Of a stretch of 7,366 bases of DNA, positions 1 through 5,826 are shown one piece after another. The notes beneath the pieces were generated by a model. It did not search any database and had not been told where the DNA came from. It was given only the letters and a program-made list of their open reading frames with translations. Each line of letters begins with the position of its first letter. Position 1 is the first letter of the stretch. Made by a program: the position numbers and the translations under genes. The DNA is taken from contig JAATVK010000221.1 of the NCBI GenBank assembly GCA_014523485.1, positions 1 to 7,366 on the forward strand, written 5' to 3'. The stretch comes from Nitrososphaerales archaeon TH5894. GTDB lineage: Archaea > Thermoproteota > Nitrososphaeria > Nitrososphaerales > Nitrososphaeraceae.

Positions 1-130
1 CGATACCATTATTATTCAAGTATAATCTCTATTTATTGGAAATTTAAAGCTGAGTGACTGAGATAATAAAAGATTATAACGTGTATATAATATTCAAATA
101 ACTTTTAAGATATTATTATCAATTGAAATA
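1..130. other. Non-coding left edge
   Basis: AT-rich sequence with stops in all frames. I see no reading frame, tRNA-like element or strong promoter before the inverted repeat that begins near 131. Confidence 0.5.
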
Positions 131-445
131 AATTAGATTGTATTGAAATTTCTATATCATTCCACCGAATAATGGAACAATAGTCTAATTCTCCAATTAT
201 CTTATTCTAAAATTAAGTTTCTAATAATAAAAGCTAAATACATGGTAGTATCTCTATAATAGACTCTTATTTTTGTACGATATCGGTATTAAAATAATCA
301 TATTATTCACTCTAAGAAATCAATACTAATTAATTAATGACTATAATAGTATTACGTCAAATTTTCGCAACATTTCATTTTAATTATAATATTAGAGTAA
401 TACTGGTTCGGTGGAATGATATAGAAATTTCTATACAATTAAATT
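131..445. repeat. Long imperfect inverted repeat, possible MITE-like element
   Basis: The left arm (131-169) and right arm (407-445) are reverse complements over 39 bp with three mismatches. The 24 bp next to the inner edges (TTCGGTGGAATGATATAGAA followed by ATTT, reading from 407) match perfectly. Similarity stops abruptly at the inner edges and decays outward. The 237 bp between the arms holds no reading frame worth calling. Arm and total lengths would suit a miniature transposable element or the ends of a gutted insertion sequence. However, I see no convincing target-site duplication outside 131 and 445, and a sharp inner edge is the opposite of what a normal terminal repeat shows. Two facing remnants, or a pair of binding sites, remain possible. 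Confidence 0.6.
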
Positions 446-679
446 TTATGCATTAGTATTTTTAAAATACTATTCTTAAACTTGTATGGGTTCATAGAGT
501 CGGATGAATAACAAATTTGTAATTAATCGAATCACTTGATTTATAATAATAGCGATAATTTATCAAGCTAACAGACCAATTTTTATGTCTTTATCCTATC
601 CCATTCTAATTGTTGTTATACATTATTATTTATAGACATTAGATTTGAATCATAGATAACAATTTTAGGTATTATTTAT
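446..679. other. Non-coding spacer
   Basis: Reading frames here are at most about a dozen codons. The one mild feature is a distant CTTGAT/ATCAAG inverted pair around 535-575. Nothing else is supported. Confidence 0.5.
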
Positions 680-741
680 TATAATGGGTATATATCCATT
701 ATTAGTAACGTATAATGGGTATATATCCATTATTAGTAACG
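680..741. repeat. Two perfect 31-bp tandem repeats
   Basis: Positions 680-710 and 711-741 are identical 31-mers that begin TATAATGGGTATATATCCAT and end TAACG. Three more bases (TAT) begin a third copy. Each unit contains a near-palindrome (AATGG...CCATT around a TATATA core), so a transcript would form two short hairpins in series. The array ends three bases before the stop codon of the minus-strand gene at 745-1041 and would form the immediate 3' end of its mRNA. It could act in termination or stability. There are no spacers, so it is not a CRISPR. Confidence 0.9.
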
Positions 742-744
742 TAT

Positions 745-1041
745 CTAATTGCATTTAACTTTTTCAAAGGAATTGTAATTTGTAACTAACTGTTGGGGAT
801 ATCCACATACATAATATTGATTTGGATAATGGTCATTCAATATATCATTCTGAACCTCTGTTTCTTTCGAATCTTTTTTAATGTTGTCAGTTTTCTCTAT
901 TGAAGAAACAGGAATGTCTTTCTTTAGGTCTTTGCCATCATCTTCTTCCTTATCATTCTTTTTTGCAAAAGATATTTGAGATGAAGATATTATCAAGATA
1001 CTTGTTACAAATGTAATAACAATAACCGTTTTTAGATTCAC
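745..1041 (-). CDS. Exported small protein with C-terminal Cys pair
   Basis: This is a 98-aa hypothetical protein. Residues 1-26 form a signal peptide: a short basic start, a hydrophobic core rich in Ile/Val/Ser, and a plausible signal-peptidase site after SFA. Residues 27-70 are a Lys/Asp/Glu-rich, probably disordered linker. The end is compact, with YYVCGY (Cys79) and KVKCN (Cys97), probably a disulfide outside the cell. The start is GTG at 1041-1039. An ATG two bases further upstream is followed at once by TGA and is excluded. A TATA-like box about 26 bp upstream fits a leaderless mRNA. The YYVC...C ending resembles the FFVC...C segment of the 325-aa protein at 4334-5311, so the two may share a domain type. 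Function is unknown, and the protein stays extracellular or tethered. Confidence 0.78.
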   Translation of the reverse strand: MNLKTVIVITFVTSILIISSSQISFAKKNDKEEDDGKDLKKDIPVSSIEKTDNIKKDSKETEVQNDILNDHYPNQYYVCGYPQQLVTNYNSFEKVKCN

Positions 1042-1060
1042 ATAACTAAAAATATTACTT

Positions 1061-1072
1061 AATATTTATAAA
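1061..1072 (-). promoter_or_regulatory. TATA box for the 98-aa exported protein
   Basis: On the minus strand this reads TTTATAAATATT, a good archaeal TATA element. Its centre lies about 26 bp from the GTG start at 1041, which places the expected transcription start at or next to the start codon. Confidence 0.6.
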
Positions 1073-1169
1073 TTCTGAATAAATTTTAGATTATTTTGAT
1101 TCTAACGGCGGTAGAATTGTTAGATAGAAAGAATCGCAAGAAAGTATCTTTTTTCGAAGATATATTAAA

Positions 1170-1197
1170 TGTAAAGGTAACGTGACCTACCTTTACA
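1170..1197. repeat. Perfect 10-bp inverted repeat, operator or RNA hairpin
   Basis: TGTAAAGGTA and TACCTTTACA are perfect reverse complements separated by eight bases (ACGTGACC). This is the strongest short inverted repeat in the left half of the window. It lies between divergent genes, about 129 bp from one start and 173 bp from the other. It could be a binding site for a dimeric regulator or the stem of a small RNA. There is no U-run directly after it, so a simple terminator is less likely. Confidence 0.6.
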
Positions 1198-1334
1198 CTA
1201 TACATAAAGTCGTATACACTACCAATATTTTGGTAAGCATTTTTACTTTAATCTTCTTAAAATTCTTTATGTTATTGACATACATAAAATCAAAATACCA
1301 TTCTCATAGCACAATAGGAAAAACATGCTATGAA

Positions 1335-1342
1335 TTTAAATA
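1335..1342 (+). promoter_or_regulatory. TATA box for the 58-aa membrane protein
   Basis: TTTAAATA is centred about 31 bp upstream of the ATG at 1370. Transcription would begin within a few bases of the start codon, giving a very short or absent leader. Confidence 0.6.
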
Positions 1343-1369
1343 CATAGTAGCATAACGTATGGATTCTAA

Positions 1370-1546
1370 ATGAAAAATCTAAAACCAATAAAAACGATAT
1401 TAAACTTTGCATTTAGTGGTTTCAGTCTATTTTTTACTGGTATGTTATTTATTATTATAGTTCATGATATCCTAACAGGTGAATCTTCAGCAACAGCAGA
1501 ATACTGTACCAAATATGGATTTGCAGCATCTCCTGTTTGCTGGTAA
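1370..1546 (+). CDS. Small single-span membrane protein, 58 aa
   Basis: This ORF runs from ATG at 1370 to TAA at 1544-1546. The protein has a basic N-terminus (MKNLKPIK) and a hydrophobic helix at about residues 11-34 (Phe/Leu/Ile-rich, with Ser and Gly). It ends in a short polar tail, YCTKYGFAASPVCW, with two cysteines (46 and 57). By the positive-inside rule the N-terminus is cytoplasmic and the Cys-bearing tail faces outward, where the cysteines could pair. Support for a real gene is the well-placed TATA box, normal codon use and a coherent membrane-protein layout. I do not recognise the family. It could be a small subunit of a membrane complex or a stand-alone micropeptide. No partner gene is adjacent. 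Confidence 0.72.
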   Translation: MKNLKPIKTILNFAFSGFSLFFTGMLFIIIVHDILTGESSATAEYCTKYGFAASPVCW

Positions 1547-1977
1547 AATAAATAAATGGATTTTAGAATTGCTTGATTTAAACACCTATTAGGTTAATGG
1601 CTTTTTCCACTTCAAACTAATTAAATTAATGAAATTGAACAATTTTATCAAAACTGATATTGTACTACATAGAAATTAATAGCAGAATATATTCATCATT
1701 AGAATTACAAAATCTCAGCAATGAATAACTTTTATAGGAAACACAAAGAATCTAGTAATATATTAAAAAATGACTTTTATAGCTTTATAAAATCTTAACA
1801 GAATCTTTACTAGGAATCTTTATTTATGTGATTAAATAGAAACGGGGTAGAAATGCATCTCCAGAATTTCTTTTCACCTATAACGTTGCTAGGTTTAATG
1901 AATTATAAATTGATTGTATGAACCTAAATTACAACTTATTGCATCTAGAGATAATTTAATTTAGTAAAAAAATAAAA
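1547..1977. other. Non-coding spacer after the 58-aa gene
   Basis: No supported gene. A weak hairpin (ACCT-ATT-AGGT near 1584-1594) followed by T5 at 1602-1606 could end transcription of the 58-aa gene. A 25-codon ATG frame (1721-1798) and a start-less coding-like stretch (1840-1908, including GRNASPEFLF, just after an in-frame TAG) are too short to call. Confidence 0.4.
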
Positions 1978-2234
1978 TTAATTGCTTGTAGCAGTAATAT
2001 GAAATAATTCTGTCATTTCATTATGTATTTTTAATACTTTACTTTTTCTGTAGTTCTAATTATTTTAGTTCCATCATGATACTCTATGAGTTTATTTTCT
2101 ATTAAATATAGAAAGGTATCATTTAATTGGTTATAATTAAGCATATGTTTATACATAATTTTTGTCTTAGTTTCTACTCCATTAGCTGTGTCTAATATCA
2201 TTGATATTATTTCTGTGCTGGTTAGATAATTCAT
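1978..2234 (-). pseudogene. Frameshifted HTH_45-type winged-helix regulator
   Basis: The open frame 2031-2234 encodes 67 aa with the hallmarks of the short archaeal winged-helix family (Pfam HTH_45 type): STEIISMIL helix, TKTKIMYKHMLNYNQL recognition region (residues 22-37), a YLIENKLIEY helix and a wing ending RTTEK. The frame then stops after VKY. Family members normally continue with a helix after TEKG. That helix is legible one frame away, ending at TAA 1978-1980: KVLKIHNEMTELFHI. Joining the frames at the A-run in GAAAAAG (minus strand, 2048-2042) gives about 85 aa, the normal length. Loss of one A from a run of six explains this as a real mutation or a sequencing error. Such proteins bind DNA, often as dimers through the C-terminal helix, so the truncated form would probably not dimerise properly. 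ATG 2234 is a suitable start. The TATATATA run just upstream is too close to act as its TATA box. Confidence 0.8.
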
Positions 2235-2926
2235 AAAAAATTATATATATGAGTTTCTTATTCGAATCAGATGTCCAAATAAGAGTAAAAATTATGATAA
2301 AAAAGATTCTAAATATAGATTTGGAAATATAAGAATCATAAAAAAATCAGATAATGATTTGTAGTGAAAGCAAATTAAATATTATATATTTATGAAATAG
2401 ATATTTACCATAATTAAGTCTATTAATTATAGTAAAACTTCAAGTCAAATCAAAATTTATTAAATTCTTTGTTATTATATGATTCATTAGTCTTTGATAT
2501 TGTAAATTTATCTATTATTTTTATAAGAACAATATTAGTAGCATTTATTATCAAAGCCTAATGGAAAAAAAGGAAGTAGTATTAGCATGCTATGATGTTA
2601 TGGATTGGTGTTAGTGAGTGCATATTTACTATTCAATAACCACTATCTTTTTATGTAATATATATATCGTCAATTATAAGTTTAAAATTATAGTAATTTG
2701 TATTACTAAGAAAATTATAACTTCAAATTAAAGGTTTTTCCTAAATTTTACCATTCCACCAGGGTTGTACATTTTATCTTTGGTATTATTACTTGATATA
2801 TATTATTTAATAAGCAGGAACCATTTTGTTATTTCTAGTATTAATTGTATTGCCTGCATTACATAACAATCTTATATTTATTCTATCATTAAATTCTTCT
2901 AATCGAAAATATGCACAACTATTAAA
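2235..2926. other. Long non-coding region before the phosphatase gene
   Basis: These 692 bp have no gene I can support. The longest ATG frames are under 20 codons, such as one at 2561-2614. A short inverted repeat, TAGTAAT/ATTACTA with a TTGT loop, lies at 2691-2708. CATTCCACC at 2752-2760 repeats nine bases of the conserved core of the inverted repeat at 131-445. A TATA-like CTTATATTTATT at 2871-2882 may drive the downstream gene with a leader of about 25 nt. Confidence 0.45.
2691..2708. repeat. Short inverted repeat, 7-bp arms
   Basis: TAGTAAT and ATTACTA flank TTGT. With this base composition a 7-bp AT-only palindrome is close to chance, so treat it as a weak candidate site. Confidence 0.35.
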
Positions 2927-4018
2927 ATGCTAAAATATAAACGATTAATGTATTTGGAATTTCCTAATTGTAATTTAGTGTCTATCCTAATAGTTCCTAT
3001 ATTATTTTTTATGTTATTCTATAATGCTACACATTTTAGTGGAGATCAGACTAATAATGACTACGGTTCTAAATTTTTACAAAATTCGTTCGCAATTGAA
3101 AGTACTGATGATAAAGATAAAGTAAAAATACAAGACCAAACAAAAAATAAAGATTCTAAAGAAACTGGCGACGAAGAATCGGCTAATAATAATAAGAATA
3201 AAAAATCTATTTTTAATTTTGTAGCCGTTGGAGACTGGGATTGCACAGGTGAAACAGAAGACACAGTAGATAATATTATTAATCAAGACCCAGAACTAGT
3301 TTTAGCCCTTGGTGATTTCTCATATAGCGGAGATGCGGATTGCTGGTTTGATTTAATAGAACCAATAGCAGATAAAACCAAAATAGTTCTAGGAAATCAT
3401 GAGGATGAAGATGATTATATGAATTATTTTGGTTTAGAAAACCAATATTATTCTTTTAATCAGAAAAATATTCACTTTTTAGCATTATCAACGGAAACCG
3501 ATTTTGATGAAGACTCTGAACAATATGAATTTGCAAAACAAGATCTTGAAAAATATTCTAAAGATCCATTTATAGACTGGATAATAGTATTCTATCATCA
3601 ATACATCTATGGTTCTGGAAGTGGTCTTCCAGAGGAAACAGATTTTAGAGAAGTTTATCATCCTCTTTTTGATAAATATAAAGTAGATTTGGCTTTACAA
3701 GGTCATCTTCATGTCTATGAAAGAACATATCCAATTAGTTTTAACGCCGATGATGATGACGAACCACTAGTACAGGATAGTACTCCGAATATATATAAAA
3801 ATCCAAAAGGGACTATATTTTTGACAATAGGAACTGGAGGAGCACATGATATGCAACTCTCTTCGTTAAAAGATTTTTCTGCTAAAGCAATAGCCGGTGA
3901 CTTCGGAATAGCGAATATTGAAATTGAAAACGATCAAACTCCTCTGTCAGGAGAATTTATTAAAAATGGAAAGAAACAAAAAATTCTGGATGAATTTAAA
4001 ATAATAAAAGACAATTAA
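2927..4018 (+). CDS. Exported purple-acid-phosphatase-like metallophosphoesterase
   Basis: This 363-aa protein is predicted to hydrolyse phosphomonoesters outside the cell with a two-metal centre. Residues 17-33 are a hydrophobic signal peptide or anchor, and residues 57-94 are a Lys/Asp/Asn-rich linker. The calcineurin-like catalytic domain then runs to about residue 335. The metal-site motifs occur in order: GDW (102-104), GDFSY (129-133), GNHE (156-159), FYHQY with His224, and GHLHVYER (259-266). The GDxxY form, with Tyr133, and the GHxHxYER ending match purple acid phosphatases, where the Tyr ligates ferric iron, better than generic metallophosphoesterases. Cys106 and Cys139 could pair. 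No C-terminal membrane helix is seen, so anchoring would be at the N-terminus. ATG 2927 was kept, but Met8 is a possible alternative start. The gene stands alone. Substrate is unknown: phosphate scavenging is the default guess and nucleotides are possible. Confidence 0.95.
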   Translation: MLKYKRLMYLEFPNCNLVSILIVPILFFMLFYNATHFSGDQTNNDYGSKFLQNSFAIESTDDKDKVKIQDQTKNKDSKETGDEESANNNKNKKSIFNFVAVGDWDCTGETEDTVDNIINQDPELVLALGDFSYSGDADCWFDLIEPIADKTKIVLGNHEDEDDYMNYFGLENQYYSFNQKNIHFLALSTETDFDEDSEQYEFAKQDLEKYSKDPFIDWIIVFYHQYIYGSGSGLPEETDFREVYHPLFDKYKVDLALQGHLHVYERTYPISFNADDDDEPLVQDSTPNIYKNPKGTIFLTIGTGGAHDMQLSSLKDFSAKAIAGDFGIANIEIENDQTPLSGEFIKNGKKQKILDEFKIIKDN

Positions 4019-4086
4019 AAATCCTTATTATATTTCTATACCAATATAGTATCATATTTTAAATTTCTTATTGTTATTTGAAGTAG

Positions 4087-4260
4087 TTTATTGGAAATTT
4101 TGATGAAGATACTCTAGTTGCTATTAGAAAAAATATACCTATGCAGTATATCAATCCACTTGAATAGGTAGGGGTATTCGGATATGTGAATAGAATTGAT
4201 TTAGAAAGAAGAAAAACTTTAACGATAAAAAATAGATCTATCTTATACCTAAATAATTAG
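4087..4260 (+). pseudogene. Coding-like remnant interrupted by TAG
   Basis: One frame reads coherently, with codons that mostly begin with a purine. It gives GNFDEDTLVAIRKNIPMQY up to a TAG at 4165-4167. It continues after that in the same frame as VGVFGYVNRIDLERRKTLT up to TAG 4258-4260. Another TAG at 4084-4086 precedes it. No suitable start exists: the ATG at 4141 gives only eight codons. The composition looks like protein rather than random AT-rich sequence. I read it as a decayed gene fragment of unknown family. The opposite strand is also open over part of the stretch but is less coding-like, so a chance frame cannot be excluded. Confidence 0.33.
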
Positions 4261-4280
4261 TTAGCATATTAAATCTTTAT

Positions 4281-4290
4281 TTTAAATAAG
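4281..4290 (+). promoter_or_regulatory. TATA box for the 325-aa secreted protein
   Basis: TTTAAATAAG resembles an archaeal TATA element. It lies about 48 bp upstream of ATG 4334, so the mRNA would carry a leader of roughly 20-25 nt, unlike the leaderless layout of several neighbours. Confidence 0.5.
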
Positions 4291-4333
4291 AAAATTCCAA
4301 AATTAATAAATTGGAAATATTCACTTCCTGTAT

Positions 4334-5311
4334 ATGCTAAGAAATTTAGGGATATTTTTTCTAGGAATTGTATTTCTTGTTACTCTAAACCTGACCTTTT
4401 CTTTTATAGGAACGGCTATGGCACAAGAATCAGAAATTATCTCCAAAATTACTAATGATGATAAACAAGGTAAACATGATAATGATGATAAGTTAGTTGT
4501 TGTAGCCCAGATTAATTTAAAAGATATTGAAAGAAATGGATTGCTTAAAGTAGTTGGTGTTATTAATGGTGAAGAATTTGTCAAATCTATTTCTTTAGAT
4601 ACATTAAAGGAAACAACTAAGAAATTGAAAGTTAAATTCTCAATGGACCAAGAAAATGAAATAGTAAGTGCTGGTAAACCAGATGAATTTTTTGTTTGTG
4701 CTTATCATGTTAAAAACATTGATACAAAAATTACTTCTTATGGTAAACAAGGGATTATCGAATATTTCGACTGTAATGAAGGTGATATAAAATCCACTAC
4801 TAGTCCAACACAAATAAGTCTATTTAAAGCGACTTCTCAAGTTTATAATAAAACTTCTACATATTATAATTTACATTCAAAACCACAAGTAGTATCATTT
4901 GCTACTCTAGCCAATGATACAGCAAAACCTAGTAATGATGTATCTTATCTTAAAAAAGATATTGCAAAGAATGATGATAAAGATAGTAGTAACAAACCGG
5001 TTAAGGTAAAAATAATAGTTCCTATGGAAGACAAAAAAGATGCTAAAAAAATCAAGATAATGGCTATGCTTAAGGGCCAAATTAAATCCGCAATAATCGA
5101 TGATGTTCAAAAGGAATTTGATAAAATTGATGGATATACAATCGAAAGAACATTTGCATTCGACAGAAATACAGATATAGGTCCAATTCAAATTGGAGAT
5201 AGATACCACGCATGTGTTTCTGGTAATGATTTGAATCCGCCAGAAGGGAGTGAATGTGAAAAACGACTAATAAAACACCTCGACAAAACCAATGCTCTGG
5301 CGGCTCGATAA
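4334..5311 (+). CDS. Secreted two-domain protein with repeated Cys-pair domain
   Basis: This is a 325-aa exported protein of unknown function. Residues 1-30 form a clear signal peptide cleaved after AMA. The mature part holds two diverged copies of one domain. Copy one (about 53-151) runs from KLVVVAQINL through LLKVVGVINGE and DEFFVCAYHV (Cys122) to YFDCNEGD (Cys147). Copy two (about 222-310) runs from PVKVKIIVP through KIKIMAMLKGQ and GDRYHACVSG (Cys294) to Cys308. The distance from domain start to the central Gly is 26 residues in both, and from Gly to the first Cys 43 and 46, which supports duplication. Each Cys pair probably forms a disulfide. A Ser/Thr/Asn-rich linker (152-220) joins the copies and carries possible N-glycosylation sites. 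The predicted alternating pattern suggests beta-sandwich folds. The 98-aa protein at 745-1041 ends in a similar Cys motif. It may be a cell-surface or binding protein, and no enzyme motif is seen. Confidence 0.93.
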   Translation: MLRNLGIFFLGIVFLVTLNLTFSFIGTAMAQESEIISKITNDDKQGKHDNDDKLVVVAQINLKDIERNGLLKVVGVINGEEFVKSISLDTLKETTKKLKVKFSMDQENEIVSAGKPDEFFVCAYHVKNIDTKITSYGKQGIIEYFDCNEGDIKSTTSPTQISLFKATSQVYNKTSTYYNLHSKPQVVSFATLANDTAKPSNDVSYLKKDIAKNDDKDSSNKPVKVKIIVPMEDKKDAKKIKIMAMLKGQIKSAIIDDVQKEFDKIDGYTIERTFAFDRNTDIGPIQIGDRYHACVSGNDLNPPEGSECEKRLIKHLDKTNALAAR

Positions 5312-5351
5312 TATAGGCTCGATAGTACACATAATTTAGCATAATTAATTA

Positions 5352-5359
5352 TTTTTTTT
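5352..5359 (+). terminator. Oligo-T terminator after the 325-aa gene
   Basis: A run of eight T lies about 40 bp past the stop codon at 5309-5311. Archaeal RNA polymerase commonly terminates at such U-tracts without needing a stem. No strong hairpin precedes it. Confidence 0.5.
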
Positions 5360-5630
5360 GGTTACTTATGAGTTGGATATAGAATTAAAGAGTCCAATTT
5401 CAAAATAGGATGTTCTCAAACTCCGTCAACAATGGATAGGGACTGAACAACTAGAACATCAATCCAAGTTTAAAATATTATTTGAAATTGACAAGAAAAG
5501 AGGAGAGTTATTTGCTACTAAAGGTTTTGAAACAAAGGAGTTTCTTGTTCTTTTATTATTATTATTCTTGTTTCTGTTTCTATTTTTTGTGTTAGGTTTG
5601 ATAATACAATTTGTTGCTGCTATTGTTTAA
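5358..5630 (+). pseudogene. Start-less coding-like frame with in-frame TAG and C-terminal hydrophobic stretch
   Basis: A single frame reads YELDIELKSPISK, then TAG (5406-5408). It continues as DVLKLRQQWIGTEQLEHQ, KFKILFEIDKKRGELFATK and GFETKEF into about 28 hydrophobic residues, ending at TAA 5628-5630. The 5409-5630 part is 73 codons with no ATG, GTG or TTG near its beginning. A TTG at 5358 could start only the short part before the TAG. The charged, well-mixed composition of the middle looks like real protein. The Leu/Phe run reflects a T-rich tract and may lie beyond the original end. The best reading is a decayed or truncated gene of unrecognised family. Read-through of the TAG or a chance frame is less likely but open. 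Confidence 0.4.
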
Positions 5631-5749
5631 GTAGCATTTTTCATTTTCTTGTTAATGTCTTTTGTTCCAATATTATATATATTATTAATTGCTATCACTA
5701 TATATTGTGATGATTATAACTTCACTCTATAAAATATTTATAAAATATT

Positions 5750-5772
5750 GATCTATAGATCTATATATAGAT
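5750..5772. repeat. Two overlapping perfect palindromes
   Basis: GATCTATAGATC (5750-5761) and ATCTATATATAGAT (5759-5772) are each perfect palindromes and share three bases. They sit 55-77 bp upstream of the zinc-ribbon gene and just upstream of its probable TATA box, a usual place for an archaeal activator or repressor site. AT-only palindromes are common at this composition, so the role is uncertain. Confidence 0.45.
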
Positions 5773-5798
5773 GTATATATATTATGTTTATTAAGAAG

Positions 5799-5806
5799 TT
5801 TATACT
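5799..5806 (+). promoter_or_regulatory. TATA box for the zinc-ribbon gene
   Basis: TTTATACT, preceded by purine-rich AAGAAG like a BRE element, is centred about 25 bp upstream of ATG 5827. This predicts a leaderless mRNA. Confidence 0.5.
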
Positions 5807-5826
5807 ATAATAATTATCTAGAAGAA

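Larger units (their letters stand above)
1042..1369. other. Divergent intergenic region with several hairpins
   Basis: This 328-bp region separates the minus-strand 98-aa gene from the plus-strand 58-aa gene and should hold both promoters. It has no convincing reading frame. Three inverted repeats are visible. ATTCTA/TAGAAT (1099-1117) encloses a locally GC-rich ACGGCGG loop. The strongest is at 1170-1197. TACCAA/TTGGTA (1220-1235) has a four-base loop. Confidence 0.55.
4019..4333. other. Spacer between the two large exported-protein genes
   Basis: No intact gene. The region holds a coding-like but stop-interrupted frame (4087-4260), a TATA box (4281-4290), and TTCCAA/TTGGAA (4295-4300 and 4311-4316) just downstream of that box, a possible operator position. 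No clear hairpin terminator follows the phosphatase gene, only short T-runs. Confidence 0.45.
5312..5826. other. Spacer between the 325-aa gene and the zinc-ribbon gene
   Basis: Apart from the oligo-T tract and the gene remnant at 5358-5630, the part from 5631 to 5826 is non-coding. It is dominated by AT palindromes: ATCAC/GTGAT near 5694-5712, and the overlapping pair at 5750-5772. Confidence 0.45.

Noticed and set aside
32..45. 14-bp match TTTATTGGAAATTT repeated at 4087-4100
   Set aside because: It is AT-rich, there are only two copies, and the flanking contexts are unrelated, so coincidence is likely.
680..741. CRISPR array
   Set aside because: The two 31-bp copies are directly adjacent with no spacer, so this is a simple tandem repeat.
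1721..1798. 25-codon ATG frame (MNNFYRKHKESSN...)
   Set aside because: It is too short, has no promoter-like element at the right distance, and is expected by chance in AT-rich DNA.
1840..1908. Start-less stretch reading KRGRNASPEFLFTYNVARF
   Set aside because: It looks protein-like but has only 22 codons after an in-frame TAG, too short to separate a remnant from chance.
2561..2614. 17-codon ATG frame (MEKKEVVLACYDVMDWC)
   Set aside because: It is very short and lacks a correctly spaced TATA box.
2740..2870. Start-less hydrophobic frame (LNFTIPPGLYILSLVLLL...)
   Set aside because: The Leu/Ile/Tyr-rich content follows from T-rich sequence. There is no start codon and no domain pattern.
3061..3286. 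Two minus-strand frames of 67 and 69 codons
   Set aside because: They lie inside the phosphatase gene on the opposite strand, and their content mirrors the Lys/Asp/Asn-rich linker codons.
4321..4584. Minus-strand 87-codon frame
   Set aside because: It is antisense to the signal peptide and first domain of the 325-aa protein, with no promoter or protein-like pattern of its own.
4907..5342. Two minus-strand frames of 100 and 86 codons
   Set aside because: Both are shadows of the second domain of the 325-aa gene, rich in Phe, Ile, Tyr and Cys as expected from reversed AT-rich codons.
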